Source: Streptomyces zhihengii (lineage in GTDB: Bacteria > Actinomycetota > Actinomycetes > Streptomycetales > Streptomycetaceae). Taken from it: a stretch of DNA of 64,000 nucleotides. The notes below the pieces were generated by a model that was not told where the DNA came from, did no database searches, and saw only the letters and a list, made by a program, of their open reading frames with translations. The position numbers and the translations under genes were made by a program. The stretch's first letter is position 1; each line of letters starts with the position of its first letter. The DNA lies in the NCBI RefSeq assembly GCF_016919245.1, contig NZ_JAFEJA010000001.1, positions 4,144,001 to 4,208,000 on the forward strand. Direction: 5' to 3'. Shown here in pieces: positions 27,025 through 35,964 of the stretch.

Positions 27025-27059
27025 TCGTGCTGATGTATCGAGTCGATACATCAGCACGA
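27025..27059. promoter_or_regulatory. Palindromic operator upstream of the padR gene
   Basis: 17-bp perfect inverted repeat with one central base: arms 27025-27041 and 27043-27059, core gtatcga-g-tcgatac. It is AT-richer than its surroundings and lies in the padR promoter region; PadR proteins typically bind similar ATGT-N-ACAT palindromes near their own promoter. The far side faces the small ORF and PBP gene. Confidence 0.8.
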
Positions 27060-27176
27060 TAGAGCGGTGTTCCCCCTGCGACAAGGGGGGCCATCGTGAA
27101 CGGCGTCACATCATCAATTCACAGGCGCCGAGTTGCCTGAAATAGGGTGAACTTCGGGGCTAGGAGGGTTTTGACC

Positions 27177-27344
27177 GTGCGTAGTCTGTGCGGCATGCAG
27201 ACCACCGGGAACCAAGTGACGCTCCTGAGCGTCATCGCCGTGGATGCGCAGCGGATGAGCTCTGCGGAGAGCTCGTCCGTATCCATTTCGGGGGGACCGG
27301 AACTCAACTGCCGCTTCCAGGCGTCTCGCCTGCCCGAGGAGTAG
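27177..27344 (+). CDS. Small protein of unknown function upstream of PBP
   Basis: A 55-residue ORF beginning MRSLCGMQTTGNQVTLLSV with a strong TAGGAGGG (27161-27168) 9 nt upstream of its GTG. About three quarters of its third positions are G or C. It ends 7 nt before the PBP start, and its last codons overlap that gene's ribosome site (GAGGAG), suggesting translational coupling. Note that TTGACC at 27171-27176 could alternatively be a -35 element. No family recognised; two cysteines. Confidence 0.5.
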   Translation: MRSLCGMQTTGNQVTLLSVIAVDAQRMSSAESSSVSISGGPELNCRFQASRLPEE

Positions 27345-27351
27345 TCGTTCG

Positions 27352-30063
27352 ATGAGCGAGCACCGTCGCAAACCGCCACAGCCGCAGGGTGGCGGTCGCG
27401 CCGCGGCCCGTCGCGCCGCACAGCAGTCTTCTGGACGCCGTGCGGCGCCCGGCCGAAGTGCCACGTCAGCTTCCCCTTCCGCCTCCTTCGGCGAGGAGGA
27501 GCGGCCTTACGGAGGCCGCGCGGAGGCCCGTCGCGCCGCCCAGCGGGGCGGACGCCGGCGTGGTGAGGAGCCGGCCGGCGCCGGCCATTCAGGCCCGGGC
27601 GGCCGCGGCGGTGGACGCCGGGGCACCGGCGGAGGCGGCGGCGCGGTCGGTGCCGGGCGCGGTCCCGGCCGGAAGCGGCTGATCGACTATCCGCGGTACG
27701 ACAAGGACGGTTGGCGTCGCTGGATGCCGTCCTGGAAGCTCGTCACGGGCCTGTGCATCGCCTTCCTCGGCACCGTCATGGGCGCCGCGACGATCGCGTA
27801 CGCGATGGTGGGCATCCCGGACCCGGACAAGACGGCCACCGCGCAGAACAACGTCTACTACTGGGCCGACGGCTCGCAGATGGCCGCGACCGGCGGTGAG
27901 ACCAACCGGCAGATCATCGCCTTCGACCAGATCCCGCGCGAGATGATGAACGCGGTGGTCTCGGCCGAGAACAAGACGTTCTGGAAGGACTCGGGCATCG
28001 ACCCCCGGGGCATCGGCCGTGCCGTGCTGAACATGGCGACGGGCGAGCAGACCCAGGGCGGCTCGACCATCACCCAGCAGTACGTGAAGAACAACCGGCT
28101 GAACGACCAGTCGCAGACGGTGACGCGAAAGCTCAAGGAACTCTTCATCTCGATCAAGATCGACACCGAGGTGAAGAAGCCCGAGGTCATGGCGGGGTAC
28201 CTGAACACCGCCTACTACGGCCGCGGCGCGTACGGCATCCAGGCGGCCGCCCGGACGTACTACGGCAAGGACGCCAACAAGCTCAACGCCAGCCAGTGCG
28301 CGTTCCTTGCGGCGCTGCTGAAGGGCGCCACCTACTACGACCCGGCCGGCGCCCCCGAGATCGACTCCAAGGCCACCCCCAAGGACAACCTGGACCGGGC
28401 CACCAAGCGCTGGAGCTGGATCCTCGACGAGATGGTCAAGGACGGCCACCTCGACGCCGCGGAGCGCGCCAAGTACACCGAGTTCCCGATGCCCGACCCG
28501 CTGAAGAAGAACGCCCAGCTCAGCGGTCAGATCGGATACCTGGTCGACCTGGCCAAGGCGAACTTCATCAACAACAACGACCGGGGCATCGACTCGGTCA
28601 AGCTCGCCACGGGCGGCTACGAGATCCACACGACCTTCGACAAGAAGAAGGTCACCGAGCTCGAGAAGGCCGTCAAGAAGATCCAGGACGAGCACATCGA
28701 TCCGAAGAAGCGGCCGAAGACCGACACCCATGTGCAGTTCGGCGGCGCGTCCGTCGAGCCGAAGACCGGCAAGATCATCGCGATCTACGGTGGTACGGAC
28801 GCCACCAAGCACTTCACCAACAACGCCGACGCGACCGGCGCCCAGGTCGGCTCGACCTTCAAGCCGTTCGTGCTGGCCGCCGCGATGCGGGACGGCGTGC
28901 GCGACCCGAAACTGGGCAAGGAACAGGGCTCCGGCGACCGGACGATCGTCGACCCGGACAAGAGCCGCTACAGCGGCCAGAACAAGCTGACCATCCGCAA
29001 CTACGACCGCAGTGTCTGGCACGACGAGAACGGGAAGGAGTGGCAGCAGGTCAACGACGACGACGCCAACTATCCGGACATGACGCTGCGCCGTGCGATG
29101 GTCCGCTCCGCCAACTCGCCCTACGTGCAACTCGGCATGGACATCGGCATCCCTCAGGTCCGCGAGGCAGCCGTCGACGCCGGTCTGCTGGAGAGCAGCC
29201 TGGTGAAGGGCGACGTGCCGTCGTTCGCGCTCGGCATCTCCTCGCCCAGCGCCATTCGCATGGCAGGCGCCTACGGCACCTTCGCCGCCGACGGCGAGCA
29301 GCGCGACCCGTACTCCGTGACCAGGGTGGAGTACGAGGGCACCGTGATCTACGAGCACGAGGACGAGGTCAAGCGGCCGTTCAGCAAGGCCGTGGCGACC
29401 AATGTGACCGATGTGCTCCGCAGCGTCGTCGACAGCGACGAGGGCACCGGCCGCAAGGCCCGGATCCCGGGCCGTCAGGTGGCGGGCAAGACCGGTACGA
29501 CCGACGGCAACAAGCAGGCCTGGTTCGTCGGCTTCACGCCGCAACTCTCGACCGCCATCGACATGTACCGCCTCGACGACAACGAGAAGAACAAGAACCG
29601 CCAGTTCGAGGACATGTTCGGCACGGGTGCCCAGCCGCAGATCCACGGTTCGTCGTTCCCGTCGCAGATCTGGCACGACTACATGACCAACGCCCTCAAG
29701 GGCAGCAAGGTCCTCAAGTTCACCGAGCCGGGCGAGCTCGACGGCGAGGCGGTCTGGGGCGGTGGCGCGAAGAGCCCCGAGCCCACGCCCAGCCCCACGC
29801 CGACCCCGACCCCGACGCCCACCCCGACCCCGACCCCGACGCCGAGCCCTTCGATCACCCCGCGGCCCACCGAGTCGTGCAACCGGTGGGAGGACTGGAC
29901 CTGCCAGCCCTCCGGCGGGACCGACCAGGGCAGCGACCAGGGAGCCACCAACGGCGGCGTCTCACCGAGTCCCAGTGATTCGGGGGACAGCTCCGGCGGC
30001 AACAACGGCGGCGGCAACGGCAACGGCGGCGGAGGGTGGATCGGCGGGTCCGACGGCACCTAG
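27352..30063 (+). CDS. Bifunctional penicillin-binding protein (PBP1A type)
   Basis: Class A PBP that polymerises and cross-links peptidoglycan. The 903-residue protein has a basic Arg/Gly-rich cytosolic region (1-118), a transmembrane helix (LVTGLCIAFLGTVMGAATIAYAMVG, about 126-152) and a GT51 domain with AENKTFWKDSGIDP, GGSTITQQYVKN and GRGAYGIQAAA. Its transpeptidase carries S-T-F-K (GSTFKPF), S-A-N and K-T-G-T. The extracellular C-terminus has a (Thr-Pro)n stretch followed by Gly/Asn/Ser-rich low complexity. ATG at 27352 with GAGGAG. Confidence 0.94.
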   Translation: MSEHRRKPPQPQGGGRAAARRAAQQSSGRRAAPGRSATSASPSASFGEEERPYGGRAEARRAAQRGGRRRGEEPAGAGHSGPGGRGGGRRGTGGGGGAVGAGRGPGRKRLIDYPRYDKDGWRRWMPSWKLVTGLCIAFLGTVMGAATIAYAMVGIPDPDKTATAQNNVYYWADGSQMAATGGETNRQIIAFDQIPREMMNAVVSAENKTFWKDSGIDPRGIGRAVLNMATGEQTQGGSTITQQYVKNNRLNDQSQTVTRKLKELFISIKIDTEVKKPEVMAGYLNTAYYGRGAYGIQAAARTYYGKDANKLNASQCAFLAALLKGATYYDPAGAPEIDSKATPKDNLDRATKRWSWILDEMVKDGHLDAAERAKYTEFPMPDPLKKNAQLSGQIGYLVDLAKANFINNNDRGIDSVKLATGGYEIHTTFDKKKVTELEKAVKKIQDEHIDPKKRPKTDTHVQFGGASVEPKTGKIIAIYGGTDATKHFTNNADATGAQVGSTFKPFVLAAAMRDGVRDPKLGKEQGSGDRTIVDPDKSRYSGQNKLTIRNYDRSVWHDENGKEWQQVNDDDANYPDMTLRRAMVRSANSPYVQLGMDIGIPQVREAAVDAGLLESSLVKGDVPSFALGISSPSAIRMAGAYGTFAADGEQRDPYSVTRVEYEGTVIYEHEDEVKRPFSKAVATNVTDVLRSVVDSDEGTGRKARIPGRQVAGKTGTTDGNKQAWFVGFTPQLSTAIDMYRLDDNEKNKNRQFEDMFGTGAQPQIHGSSFPSQIWHDYMTNALKGSKVLKFTEPGELDGEAVWGGGAKSPEPTPSPTPTPTPTPTPTPTPTPSPSITPRPTESCNRWEDWTCQPSGGTDQGSDQGATNGGVSPSPSDSGDSSGGNNGGGNGNGGGGWIGGSDGT
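29784..29850 (+). repeat. Thr-Pro simple repeat in the PBP tail
   Basis: Repeated accccg/acgccc hexanucleotides encode alternating Thr and Pro, a low-complexity extracellular linker likely to reach into or through the wall. Confidence 0.85.
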
Positions 30064-30177
30064 CGGCCTCCTCGACGGACCCCGGAGGGCCGTCGCATCC
30101 CCCACAGCGCTCCGCGCGCCGGACGGGATGCGGCGGCCCTCGCCGCATCCCCGCCCCCTTACGGCAGGATGTGCAGC

Positions 30178-31734
30178 ATGCCCAGCGCAGAAGAGACGAG
30201 CGTGAACGAGGACCGGTCCCCGCGGCGGGAGCGCCCCGAGGTGGCTCCCACCCTGCGGGACAGCGTCGCGAGGGCGGGCAGCGAGCTGATCGGCGGCCCG
30301 GCCGGCCGCAGAATGCTGCCCGACGGCAGCCGCAGGCTGGCCCCGGTGGCCGTGGTGGCGCTGACGGCCATCGGCCTGTTCGCCCTGGGCATGGTGCAGA
30401 AGCTGCCCTGCTACAACTGGGCCTGGTTCCGCGGCACCAGCTCGCAGTACACCCACGCCTGCTACTCGGACATCCCCCACCTCTACCTGGGGCGGGGCTT
30501 CTCCGAAGGGCTGATCCCGTACTTCGACCGGCTGCCCGGCGACATGCAGTACCTCGAATACCCCGTGCTGACCGGCCTGTTCATGCAGGTCGCCGCGTGG
30601 ATCAGCGACATCGGCTTCTGGCTGGGCATCTCCGACGGCGACGTGATGCAGCAGGAGCAGCTCTACTGGCTGGTCAACGCCGGCATGCTGATGGCGTGCA
30701 CGGCCGTCATCGCCGTCTGCACCGCCCGGACGCACCGCCACCGCCCGTGGGACGGACTGCTGGTGGCCCTGGCCCCGGCCTTCGCGCTCACCGCGACGAT
30801 CAACTGGGACCTGTTCGCGGTGGCGCTGACGGCCGCGGCGATGCTGATGTGGTCCCGCGGGCGGGTGCTGGCGTTCGGCATCCTGATCGGTCTGGCGACG
30901 GCGGCCAAGCTGTACCCCGTCTTCCTGCTGGCCCCGCTGCTGCCGCTGTGCTGGCGGGCGGGGAAGTGGCGGGAGTTCTTCACGGCGTCCCTGGCGGCGG
31001 CCGGCGCCTGGCTGGTGGTCAACCTGCCCGTCATGCTCCTCGCGCCCGAGGGGTGGAAGAAGTTCTACACGTTCAGCCAGGAGCGGGGGATCGACTTCGG
31101 TTCCTTCTGGCTGGTCATCACCCAGCGCACCGGAGAGCCGATCGACGTCAAGACGGTGAACGACACGGCGATCCTGCTGGTGGTCGCCGCGTTCATCGGG
31201 CTGTGCGTGCTCACCCTCACCGCGCCCCGGCGGCCCCGGTTCGCCCAGCTCGCCTTCCTGCTGGTCGCCGTCTTCATCCTCACCAACAAGGTCTACTCGC
31301 CGCAGTACGTGCTGTGGCTGATCCCGCTCGCCGCGCTGGCACGGCCCCGCTGGCGGGACTTCCTGGTGTGGCAGGCCTGCGAGGTCATGTACTTCCTGGG
31401 GATCTGGATGTACCTCGCGTACACCACCGGTGAGAAGCACCAGGGGCTGCCGCCGGAGGGCTACCAGCTCGCGATCGCGCTCCACCTGCTCGGAACGCTC
31501 TACCTCTGCGCGGTGATCGTCAGGGACATCCTGAAGCCCGAGCGCGACGGTGTGCGGACGGACGGCTCCGACGACCCCTCGGGCGGGGTGCTCGACGGGG
31601 CCGGCGACGCGTTCGTCCTGGGCCGCGCGGCGCGGTCGGAGCAGGAGCCCGCACGGGCGGCGGAGGGGCCGCGGGTGGAGTGGGGCGGCCGTCCCGGCCC
31701 GGGCACGGAGAAGGAGCCCCAGGCGACCGCCTGA
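30178..31734 (+). CDS. GT87-family mannosyltransferase-like membrane protein (DUF2029)
   Basis: A polyprenol-dependent glycosyltransferase candidate of 518 residues with about 10-12 transmembrane helices, beginning with LAPVVAVVALTAIGLFALGMVQKL. It shows the GT87 features YLEYPVLTGLFM and LATAAKLYPVFLLAPLL with a terminal acidic tail. Homologues add mannose to lipid carriers in actinobacterial envelopes. Start uncertain: ATG 30178 has no ribosome site but follows CAGGAT (30165-30170), a -10-like element; GTG at 30202 (VNEDRSPRRERP) is an alternative. Confidence 0.82.
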   Translation: MPSAEETSVNEDRSPRRERPEVAPTLRDSVARAGSELIGGPAGRRMLPDGSRRLAPVAVVALTAIGLFALGMVQKLPCYNWAWFRGTSSQYTHACYSDIPHLYLGRGFSEGLIPYFDRLPGDMQYLEYPVLTGLFMQVAAWISDIGFWLGISDGDVMQQEQLYWLVNAGMLMACTAVIAVCTARTHRHRPWDGLLVALAPAFALTATINWDLFAVALTAAAMLMWSRGRVLAFGILIGLATAAKLYPVFLLAPLLPLCWRAGKWREFFTASLAAAGAWLVVNLPVMLLAPEGWKKFYTFSQERGIDFGSFWLVITQRTGEPIDVKTVNDTAILLVVAAFIGLCVLTLTAPRRPRFAQLAFLLVAVFILTNKVYSPQYVLWLIPLAALARPRWRDFLVWQACEVMYFLGIWMYLAYTTGEKHQGLPPEGYQLAIALHLLGTLYLCAVIVRDILKPERDGVRTDGSDDPSGGVLDGAGDAFVLGRAARSEQEPARAAEGPRVEWGGRPGPGTEKEPQATA

Positions 31735-31740
31735 GGCTCC

Positions 31741-31765
31741 CCCGGGGGCGTCCGGCGCCCCCGGG
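31741..31765 (+). terminator. Terminator after the GT87 gene
   Basis: Perfect 10-bp GC stem (31741-31750 with 31756-31765), 5-nt loop, 6 bp after the stop codon. Confidence 0.7.
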
Positions 31766-31796
31766 ACGGTCCGCTCCCGCGAAGGTCCCGGGGGCG

Positions 31797-31839
31797 TTCG
31801 TCCGGATCAGGGCACGCGAGCCCGCCACGATCCGAACAA
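31797..31839. repeat. Copy 1 of a dispersed 43-bp inverted-repeat element
   Basis: Sequence of the form ttcgtccggatc ... gatccgaacaa, 38 of 43 bases identical to the copy at 62426-62468. The arms form an imperfect inverted repeat around a C-rich centre. It sits directly downstream of the alanine-racemase-like gene and in the convergent gap. Confidence 0.75.
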
Positions 31840-31845
31840 CACGTC

Positions 31846-32877
31846 CTAGCGCTCGACCAGGCGGTCGAACTGCGTGGTGGTGTGGCGCAGATGGGCCACC
31901 AGCTCGTCGCCCACCTTCGGCTCCTGCGCGTCGGCGGGCACGAACAGGATCGACACCTGCATGTGCGGCGGCTCGGCGAACCAGCGCTGCTTGCCCGCCC
32001 AGACGAACGGCGACAGGTTGCGGTTCACGGTCGCCAGACCGGCCCGGGCCACGCCCTTGGCCCGCGGCATCACCCCGTGCAGCGCCTTGGGGGCCTCCAG
32101 GCCCACGCCGTGGGACGTGCCGCCGGCGACGACCACCAGCCAGCCGTCCGAGGCCGCCTTCTGCTGGCGGTAGCCGAAGCGGTCGCCCTTGGACACCCGC
32201 GTGACGTCCAGCACCGCGCCGCGGTACTCGGTCGCCTCGTGGTCGCCCAGCCACATCCGGGTGCCGATCCGGGCGCGGAAGCGGGTCTGCGGGAACTGCT
32301 GCTGGAGCCGTGCCTGCTCCTCGGCGCGCAGATGGCTGACGAACATGGTGTGCAGCGGCAGCCGGGCCGCGCGCAGCCGGTCCATCCAGGCGATGACCTC
32401 CTCGACGGCGTCCGAGCCGTCGGTGCGGTCCAGCGGCAGGTGGAGGGCGAAGCCCTCCAGCCGGACGTCCTCGATGGCGGCGTGGAGCTGCCCCAGCTCC
32501 TGCTCGGTGATGCCGTGGCGCTTCATCGAGCTCATGCACTCGATGACCACACGGGCGCCGACCAGGGCGTGCACCCCGTCGACCGAGGACACCGAGCGGA
32601 TCACCCGGTCCGGCAGCGGGACCGGCTCCTCACCGCGCCGGAACGGCGTCAGCACCAGCAGGTCGCCGCCGAACCAGTCCTTGATCCGGGCCGCCTCGTA
32701 GGTCGTGCCCACGGCCAGCATGTCGGAGCCGAAGCGCGCCGCCTCCTCGGCCAGCCGCTCGTGGCCGAAGCCGTAGCCGTTGCCCTTGCAGACCGGGACG
32801 AGACCGGGGAACTGGTCGATCACCGACTTCTGGTGAGCCCGCCAGCGCGCGGTGTCTACGTAGAGGGAGAGCGCCAT
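31846..32877 (-). CDS. Alanine-racemase-like PLP enzyme next to femX
   Basis: A 343-residue fold-type-III PLP protein. VCKGNGYGFG (residues 29-38) matches the lysine-containing motif of alanine racemases (VKANAYGHG), and the barrel continues with IECMSSMKRHGI and RARIGTRMWLGD. The C-terminal part differs from true Alr, and I could not identify the second catalytic tyrosine, so racemase activity is doubtful. Its gene lies immediately downstream of femX and reads the same way, so a cell-wall amino-acid role is inferred. Confidence 0.75.
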   Translation of the reverse strand: MALSLYVDTARWRAHQKSVIDQFPGLVPVCKGNGYGFGHERLAEEAARFGSDMLAVGTTYEAARIKDWFGGDLLVLTPFRRGEEPVPLPDRVIRSVSSVDGVHALVGARVVIECMSSMKRHGITEQELGQLHAAIEDVRLEGFALHLPLDRTDGSDAVEEVIAWMDRLRAARLPLHTMFVSHLRAEEQARLQQQFPQTRFRARIGTRMWLGDHEATEYRGAVLDVTRVSKGDRFGYRQQKAASDGWLVVVAGGTSHGVGLEAPKALHGVMPRAKGVARAGLATVNRNLSPFVWAGKQRWFAEPPHMQVSILFVPADAQEPKVGDELVAHLRHTTTQFDRLVER

Positions 32878-32938
32878 GGCAGGCCCGGGACCTTTCTGGT
32901 GACTTCGGTGTGACTGGGGACAGGTACGAGATTACGGA

Positions 32939-32964
32939 CCCGCCGGCCCTTTCGGGACGGCGGG
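32939..32964 (-). terminator. Weak hairpin after femX
   Basis: 7-bp stem (32939-32945 with 32958-32964) with a 12-nt loop in the gap between femX and the racemase-like gene; probably attenuation rather than full termination. Confidence 0.4.
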
Positions 32965-32977
32965 CGGGTGCGGCGGC

Positions 32978-34096
32978 CTAGCGGCGGGACATGTAGATGT
33001 CGAGCGCCTTGTGGAGCAGCTTGTTGAGCGGGAAGTCCCACTCGCCCACGTACTCGACGGCCTCGCCGCCGGTGCCGACCTTGAACTGGATGAGACCGAA
33101 GAGGTGGTCCGTCTCGTCCAGCGAGTCGCTGATGCCCCGCAGGTCGTAGACGGTGGCGCCCATCGCGTACGCGTCGCGCAGCATCCGCCACTGCATGGCG
33201 TTGGAGGGGCGGACCTCACGGCCGATGTTGTCGGAGGCGCCGTAGGAGTACCAGACGTGGCCGCCGACGACGAGCATGGTGGCCGCGGAGAGGTTCACGC
33301 CGTTGTGCCGGGCGAAGTAGAGACGCATGCGGTTGGGGTCCTCGTTGTTGAGGACGGTCCACATGCGCTGGAAGTAGGAGAGCGGACGCGGCCGGAAGCG
33401 GTCGCGCTCGGCGGTGATCTCGTAGAGGCGCTGCCACTCGGCGAGGTCCTCGTAGCGGCCCTGCACGACCTCGACGCCGGCCTTCTCGGCCTTCTTGATG
33501 TTGCGGCGCCAGAGCTGGTTGAAGCCCTTGAGGACGTCGTCCAGCGAACGGTTCGCGAGCGGCACCTGGTACACGTACCGGGGCTGCACGTCGCCGAAGC
33601 CGGCGCCGCCGTCCTCGCCCTGCTGCCAGCCCATCTTCCGGAGCCGGTCCGCGACCTCGAAGGCGCGCGGCTCGATGTGGGTCGCCTCGACGTCGCGCAG
33701 GCGCTTGACGTCCGGGTCCTGGATGCCGGCCTTGATCGCGGGGGCGTCCCAGCGGCGGATGACGACCGGCGGGCCCATCTTCACGGAGAAGGCGCCCTGG
33801 TTCTTCAGGTGGGCCAGCATCGGCTGCAGCCAGTCGTCCAGGTTCGGGGCGTACCAGTTGATGACCGGGCCCTCGGGGAGGTACGCGAGGTACCGCTTGA
33901 TCTTGGGGAGCTGGCGGTAGAGCACCAGGCCGGCGCCGACGAGCTCACCGTTCCGGTCGAACCAGCCCAGGTTCTCCGAGCGCCACTCGGTCTTCACGTC
34001 CGCCCACGCCGGGACCTGGCAGTGACTGGCCGAGGGCAGGCTCTGGATGTACGCCAGATGCTGCTCACGGCTGATGGTCCTCAGGGTCAGGCTCAT
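32978..34096 (-). CDS. femX: FemX-type peptidoglycan bridge formation enzyme
   Basis: tRNA-dependent aminoacyl-ligase of the FemABX family. The 372-residue protein has the paired acyltransferase folds and the FemAB core phrases [40 protein letters not shown] and [24 protein letters not shown]. In streptomycetes FemX adds the first glycine to the LL-DAP stem peptide; that role is taken from family knowledge. ATG at 34096 with GAGGAGCGCC upstream. Confidence 0.9.
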   Translation of the reverse strand: MSLTLRTISREQHLAYIQSLPSASHCQVPAWADVKTEWRSENLGWFDRNGELVGAGLVLYRQLPKIKRYLAYLPEGPVINWYAPNLDDWLQPMLAHLKNQGAFSVKMGPPVVIRRWDAPAIKAGIQDPDVKRLRDVEATHIEPRAFEVADRLRKMGWQQGEDGGAGFGDVQPRYVYQVPLANRSLDDVLKGFNQLWRRNIKKAEKAGVEVVQGRYEDLAEWQRLYEITAERDRFRPRPLSYFQRMWTVLNNEDPNRMRLYFARHNGVNLSAATMLVVGGHVWYSYGASDNIGREVRPSNAMQWRMLRDAYAMGATVYDLRGISDSLDETDHLFGLIQFKVGTGGEAVEYVGEWDFPLNKLLHKALDIYMSRR

Positions 34097-34323
34097 GCGG
34101 GGCGCTCCTCGGCAGGTGTGTCCCCATGGGTTCAGGGGCTCCGGCTCTCGCGCCGAAGCCTACTGCGCCCGGGAACCGCCCCGAATGGTTGTGCGCAGGA
34201 GGGGACCGCCGCCCGGAGGCGGAAGCGGCCGGACACGGCCCCGCCGGGCCGTTCGCAGAGGTCCGCCGCCGATGCGCTGTCCGGGGGCCGGGCCGGTGTG
34301 CGGGCCCGGCGGGAACGGCCGGC

Positions 34324-34352
34324 GGTGCCGTCCGCGGGGGGCGGACGGCACC
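34324..34352 (-). terminator. Terminator after the small membrane protein gene
   Basis: Perfect 12-bp stem (34324-34335 with 34341-34352) and 5-nt loop, 25 bp past the stop codon at 34377. The rest of 34097-34323 shows no gene. Confidence 0.75.
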
Positions 34353-34376
34353 CTTGCGGCGCCGGGGCGCCCCCGG

Positions 34377-34694
34377 TCAGCCGAGGACGCCGCCGAACAG
34401 ACCGCCGTGCGCCATCCCCAGGTAGAAGCCCACGGCCGATGCGCCGAGTCCCACGATCAGCAGGAAGCGCTCCCGGGTGGTCACCGAGACGAACTGTCCG
34501 TACGCCCCGGTGAGGATGCCGATGAGCCCCGCCCACGAACTGAGCAGATGCAGGCTGTGGAACATCGCGGTGATGAAGGCGATGGCGCCGAGCACCAGGG
34601 TCGCCGCCATCAGGGAGTCCTGGAGGGGATGTGGCTTGCCGTCGGTGGAGAGAAGCCCGGCGGGGGCGGCCTGTCGTCGCATTGCGTGTGCCAT
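34377..34694 (-). CDS. Small integral membrane protein
   Basis: A 105-residue protein with three hydrophobic stretches: about 29-47 ([19 protein letters not shown]), 50-68 and 75-97. It ends with Gly-rich [12 protein letters not shown] at 34694 with a strong AGGAGGTG upstream. No family or function recognised; the location between femX and rpsF appears conserved in streptomycetes as I recall. Confidence 0.75.
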   Translation of the reverse strand: MAHAMRRQAAPAGLLSTDGKPHPLQDSLMAATLVLGAIAFITAMFHSLHLLSSWAGLIGILTGAYGQFVSVTTRERFLLIVGLGASAVGFYLGMAHGGLFGGVLG

Positions 34695-34964
34695 GAGGCA
34701 CCTCCTGGCTGTGCCGGAGCGCGGCGCATCGTAGCGCCGCGCGCACCCGATGTGTACAGATTGCGTCCATCTGGCACCGGATTTCAACCGGAAGCCGGTC
34801 TGCGGGTACGCTGTACGGTCTGCACCGGTGTCTGCCCTGGCCAGGACACGATCCCGCGCGTACGCGCGGGATTGTCAGTGGCCGCCGATACCGTTGCGTA
34901 CGCATCACGACCCTCCTGCCACGGAACGACCGTGGCCGCTGAGTCCAAAGGAGGTGGGTTCCAC
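34695..34964 (+). promoter_or_regulatory. rpsF operon promoter and structured leader
   Basis: 270 bp upstream of rpsF. A possible promoter is TTCAAC, 18 bp, TACGCT (-10 around 34807-34812). The presumed leader carries a perfect 22-bp palindrome (34851-34872, core cgcgtacgcg) and a hairpin (34918-34936, stem gccacgg/ccgtggc) right before the AAAGGAGG ribosome site. S6:S18 is known to bind its own mRNA leader in several bacteria; whether this is such a motif is untested. Confidence 0.4.
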
Positions 34965-35255
34965 ATGCGTCACTACGAGGTGATGGTCATCCTCGACCCC
35001 GATCTCGAGGAGCGCGCTGTCTCCCCGCTGATCGAGAACTTCCTCTCCGTCGTCCGTGAGGGCAACGGAAAGGTGGAGAAGGTCGACACCTGGGGCCGTC
35101 GTCGTCTCGCTTACGAGATCAAGAAGAAGCCCGAGGGCATCTACTCGGTCATCGACCTGCAGGCCGAGCCTGCGGTCGTCAAGGAGCTCGACCGCCAGAT
35201 GAACCTGAACGAGTCGGTCCTCCGGACCAAGGTCCTCCGTCCCGAGACCCACTGA
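34965..35255 (+). CDS. rpsF: Small ribosomal subunit protein bS6
   Basis: A 96-residue 30S protein that pairs with bS18 on the platform. Sequence [16 protein letters not shown]...[17 protein letters not shown] is typical bS6 and the length is standard. ATG at 34965 with AAAGGAGGTGGG. First gene of the rpsF-ssb-rpsR-rplI operon. Confidence 0.97.
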   Translation: MRHYEVMVILDPDLEERAVSPLIENFLSVVREGNGKVEKVDTWGRRRLAYEIKKKPEGIYSVIDLQAEPAVVKELDRQMNLNESVLRTKVLRPETH

Positions 35256-35328
35256 GCTTCCGGCTCAGAGGTCATCGGGTTCGAGTAGCAGCAAGCAGCC
35301 AGAAGCAATCCCGCCGAGAGGTTCACCC

Positions 35329-35922
35329 ATGGCAGGCGAGACCGTCATCACGGTCGTCGGCAATCTCGTCGACGACCCCGAGCTGCGCTTCACCCCGTCC
35401 GGTGCGGCGGTCGCGAAGTTCCGCGTCGCGTCCACTCCCCGCACCTTCGACCGGCAGACCAACGAGTGGAAGGACGGCGAGAGCCTGTTCCTGACCTGCT
35501 CGGTCTGGCGGCAGGCGGCGGAGAACGTCGCCGAGTCGCTTCAGAAGGGCATGCGCGTCGTCGTGCAGGGCCGTCTGAAGCAGCGGTCGTACGACGACCG
35601 CGAGGGCGTCAAGCGGACGGTCTTCGAGCTGGACGTCGAGGAAGTCGGCCCCAGCCTGAAGAACGCCACGGCCAAGGTCACCAAGACCACGGGCCGCGGC
35701 GGCCAGGGCGGATACGGCGGCGGTCAGCAGGGTGGCGGCGGCGGCAACTGGGGCGGCGGCCCCGGTGGCGGCGGCCAGCAGGGCGGCGGCGGTGCACCCG
35801 CCGACGACCCCTGGGCCACCAGCGCGCCGGCCGGCGGTGGCCAGCAGGGCGGCGGAGGCGGCTGGGGCGGAAGCTCCGGCGGTTCTTCCGGCGGCGGCTA
35901 CTCGGACGAGCCGCCCTTCTAG
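35329..35922 (+). CDS. ssb: Single-stranded DNA-binding protein
   Basis: Replication and repair SSB. The 197-residue protein has an N-terminal OB fold ([25 protein letters not shown], about 1-115), a Gly/Gln-rich linker (about 120-185) and the acidic interaction tip ending DEPPF. Streptomycetes have two SSBs; this operonic copy is the essential replicative one by position. ATG at 35329 after GCCGAGAGG. Confidence 0.96.
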   Translation: MAGETVITVVGNLVDDPELRFTPSGAAVAKFRVASTPRTFDRQTNEWKDGESLFLTCSVWRQAAENVAESLQKGMRVVVQGRLKQRSYDDREGVKRTVFELDVEEVGPSLKNATAKVTKTTGRGGQGGYGGGQQGGGGGNWGGGPGGGGQQGGGGAPADDPWATSAPAGGGQQGGGGGWGGSSGGSSGGGYSDEPPF

Positions 35923-35964
35923 GGCAGCTCGTACCCCACTTCTTGATCACACAGGAGAAACACC

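Noticed and set aside
29784..29850. Thr-Pro repeat as a CRISPR or phase-variable tract
   Set aside because: It is a simple hexanucleotide repeat that stays in frame within the PBP tail; changes in number would not shift the frame.
34097..34323. Hidden gene between femX and the small membrane gene
   Set aside because: No frame shows codon bias and several stops occur in all candidate frames.
35270..35300. tRNA-like ggttcga sequence before ssb
   Set aside because: No acceptor or anticodon stem and no CCA-compatible end could be folded around it.
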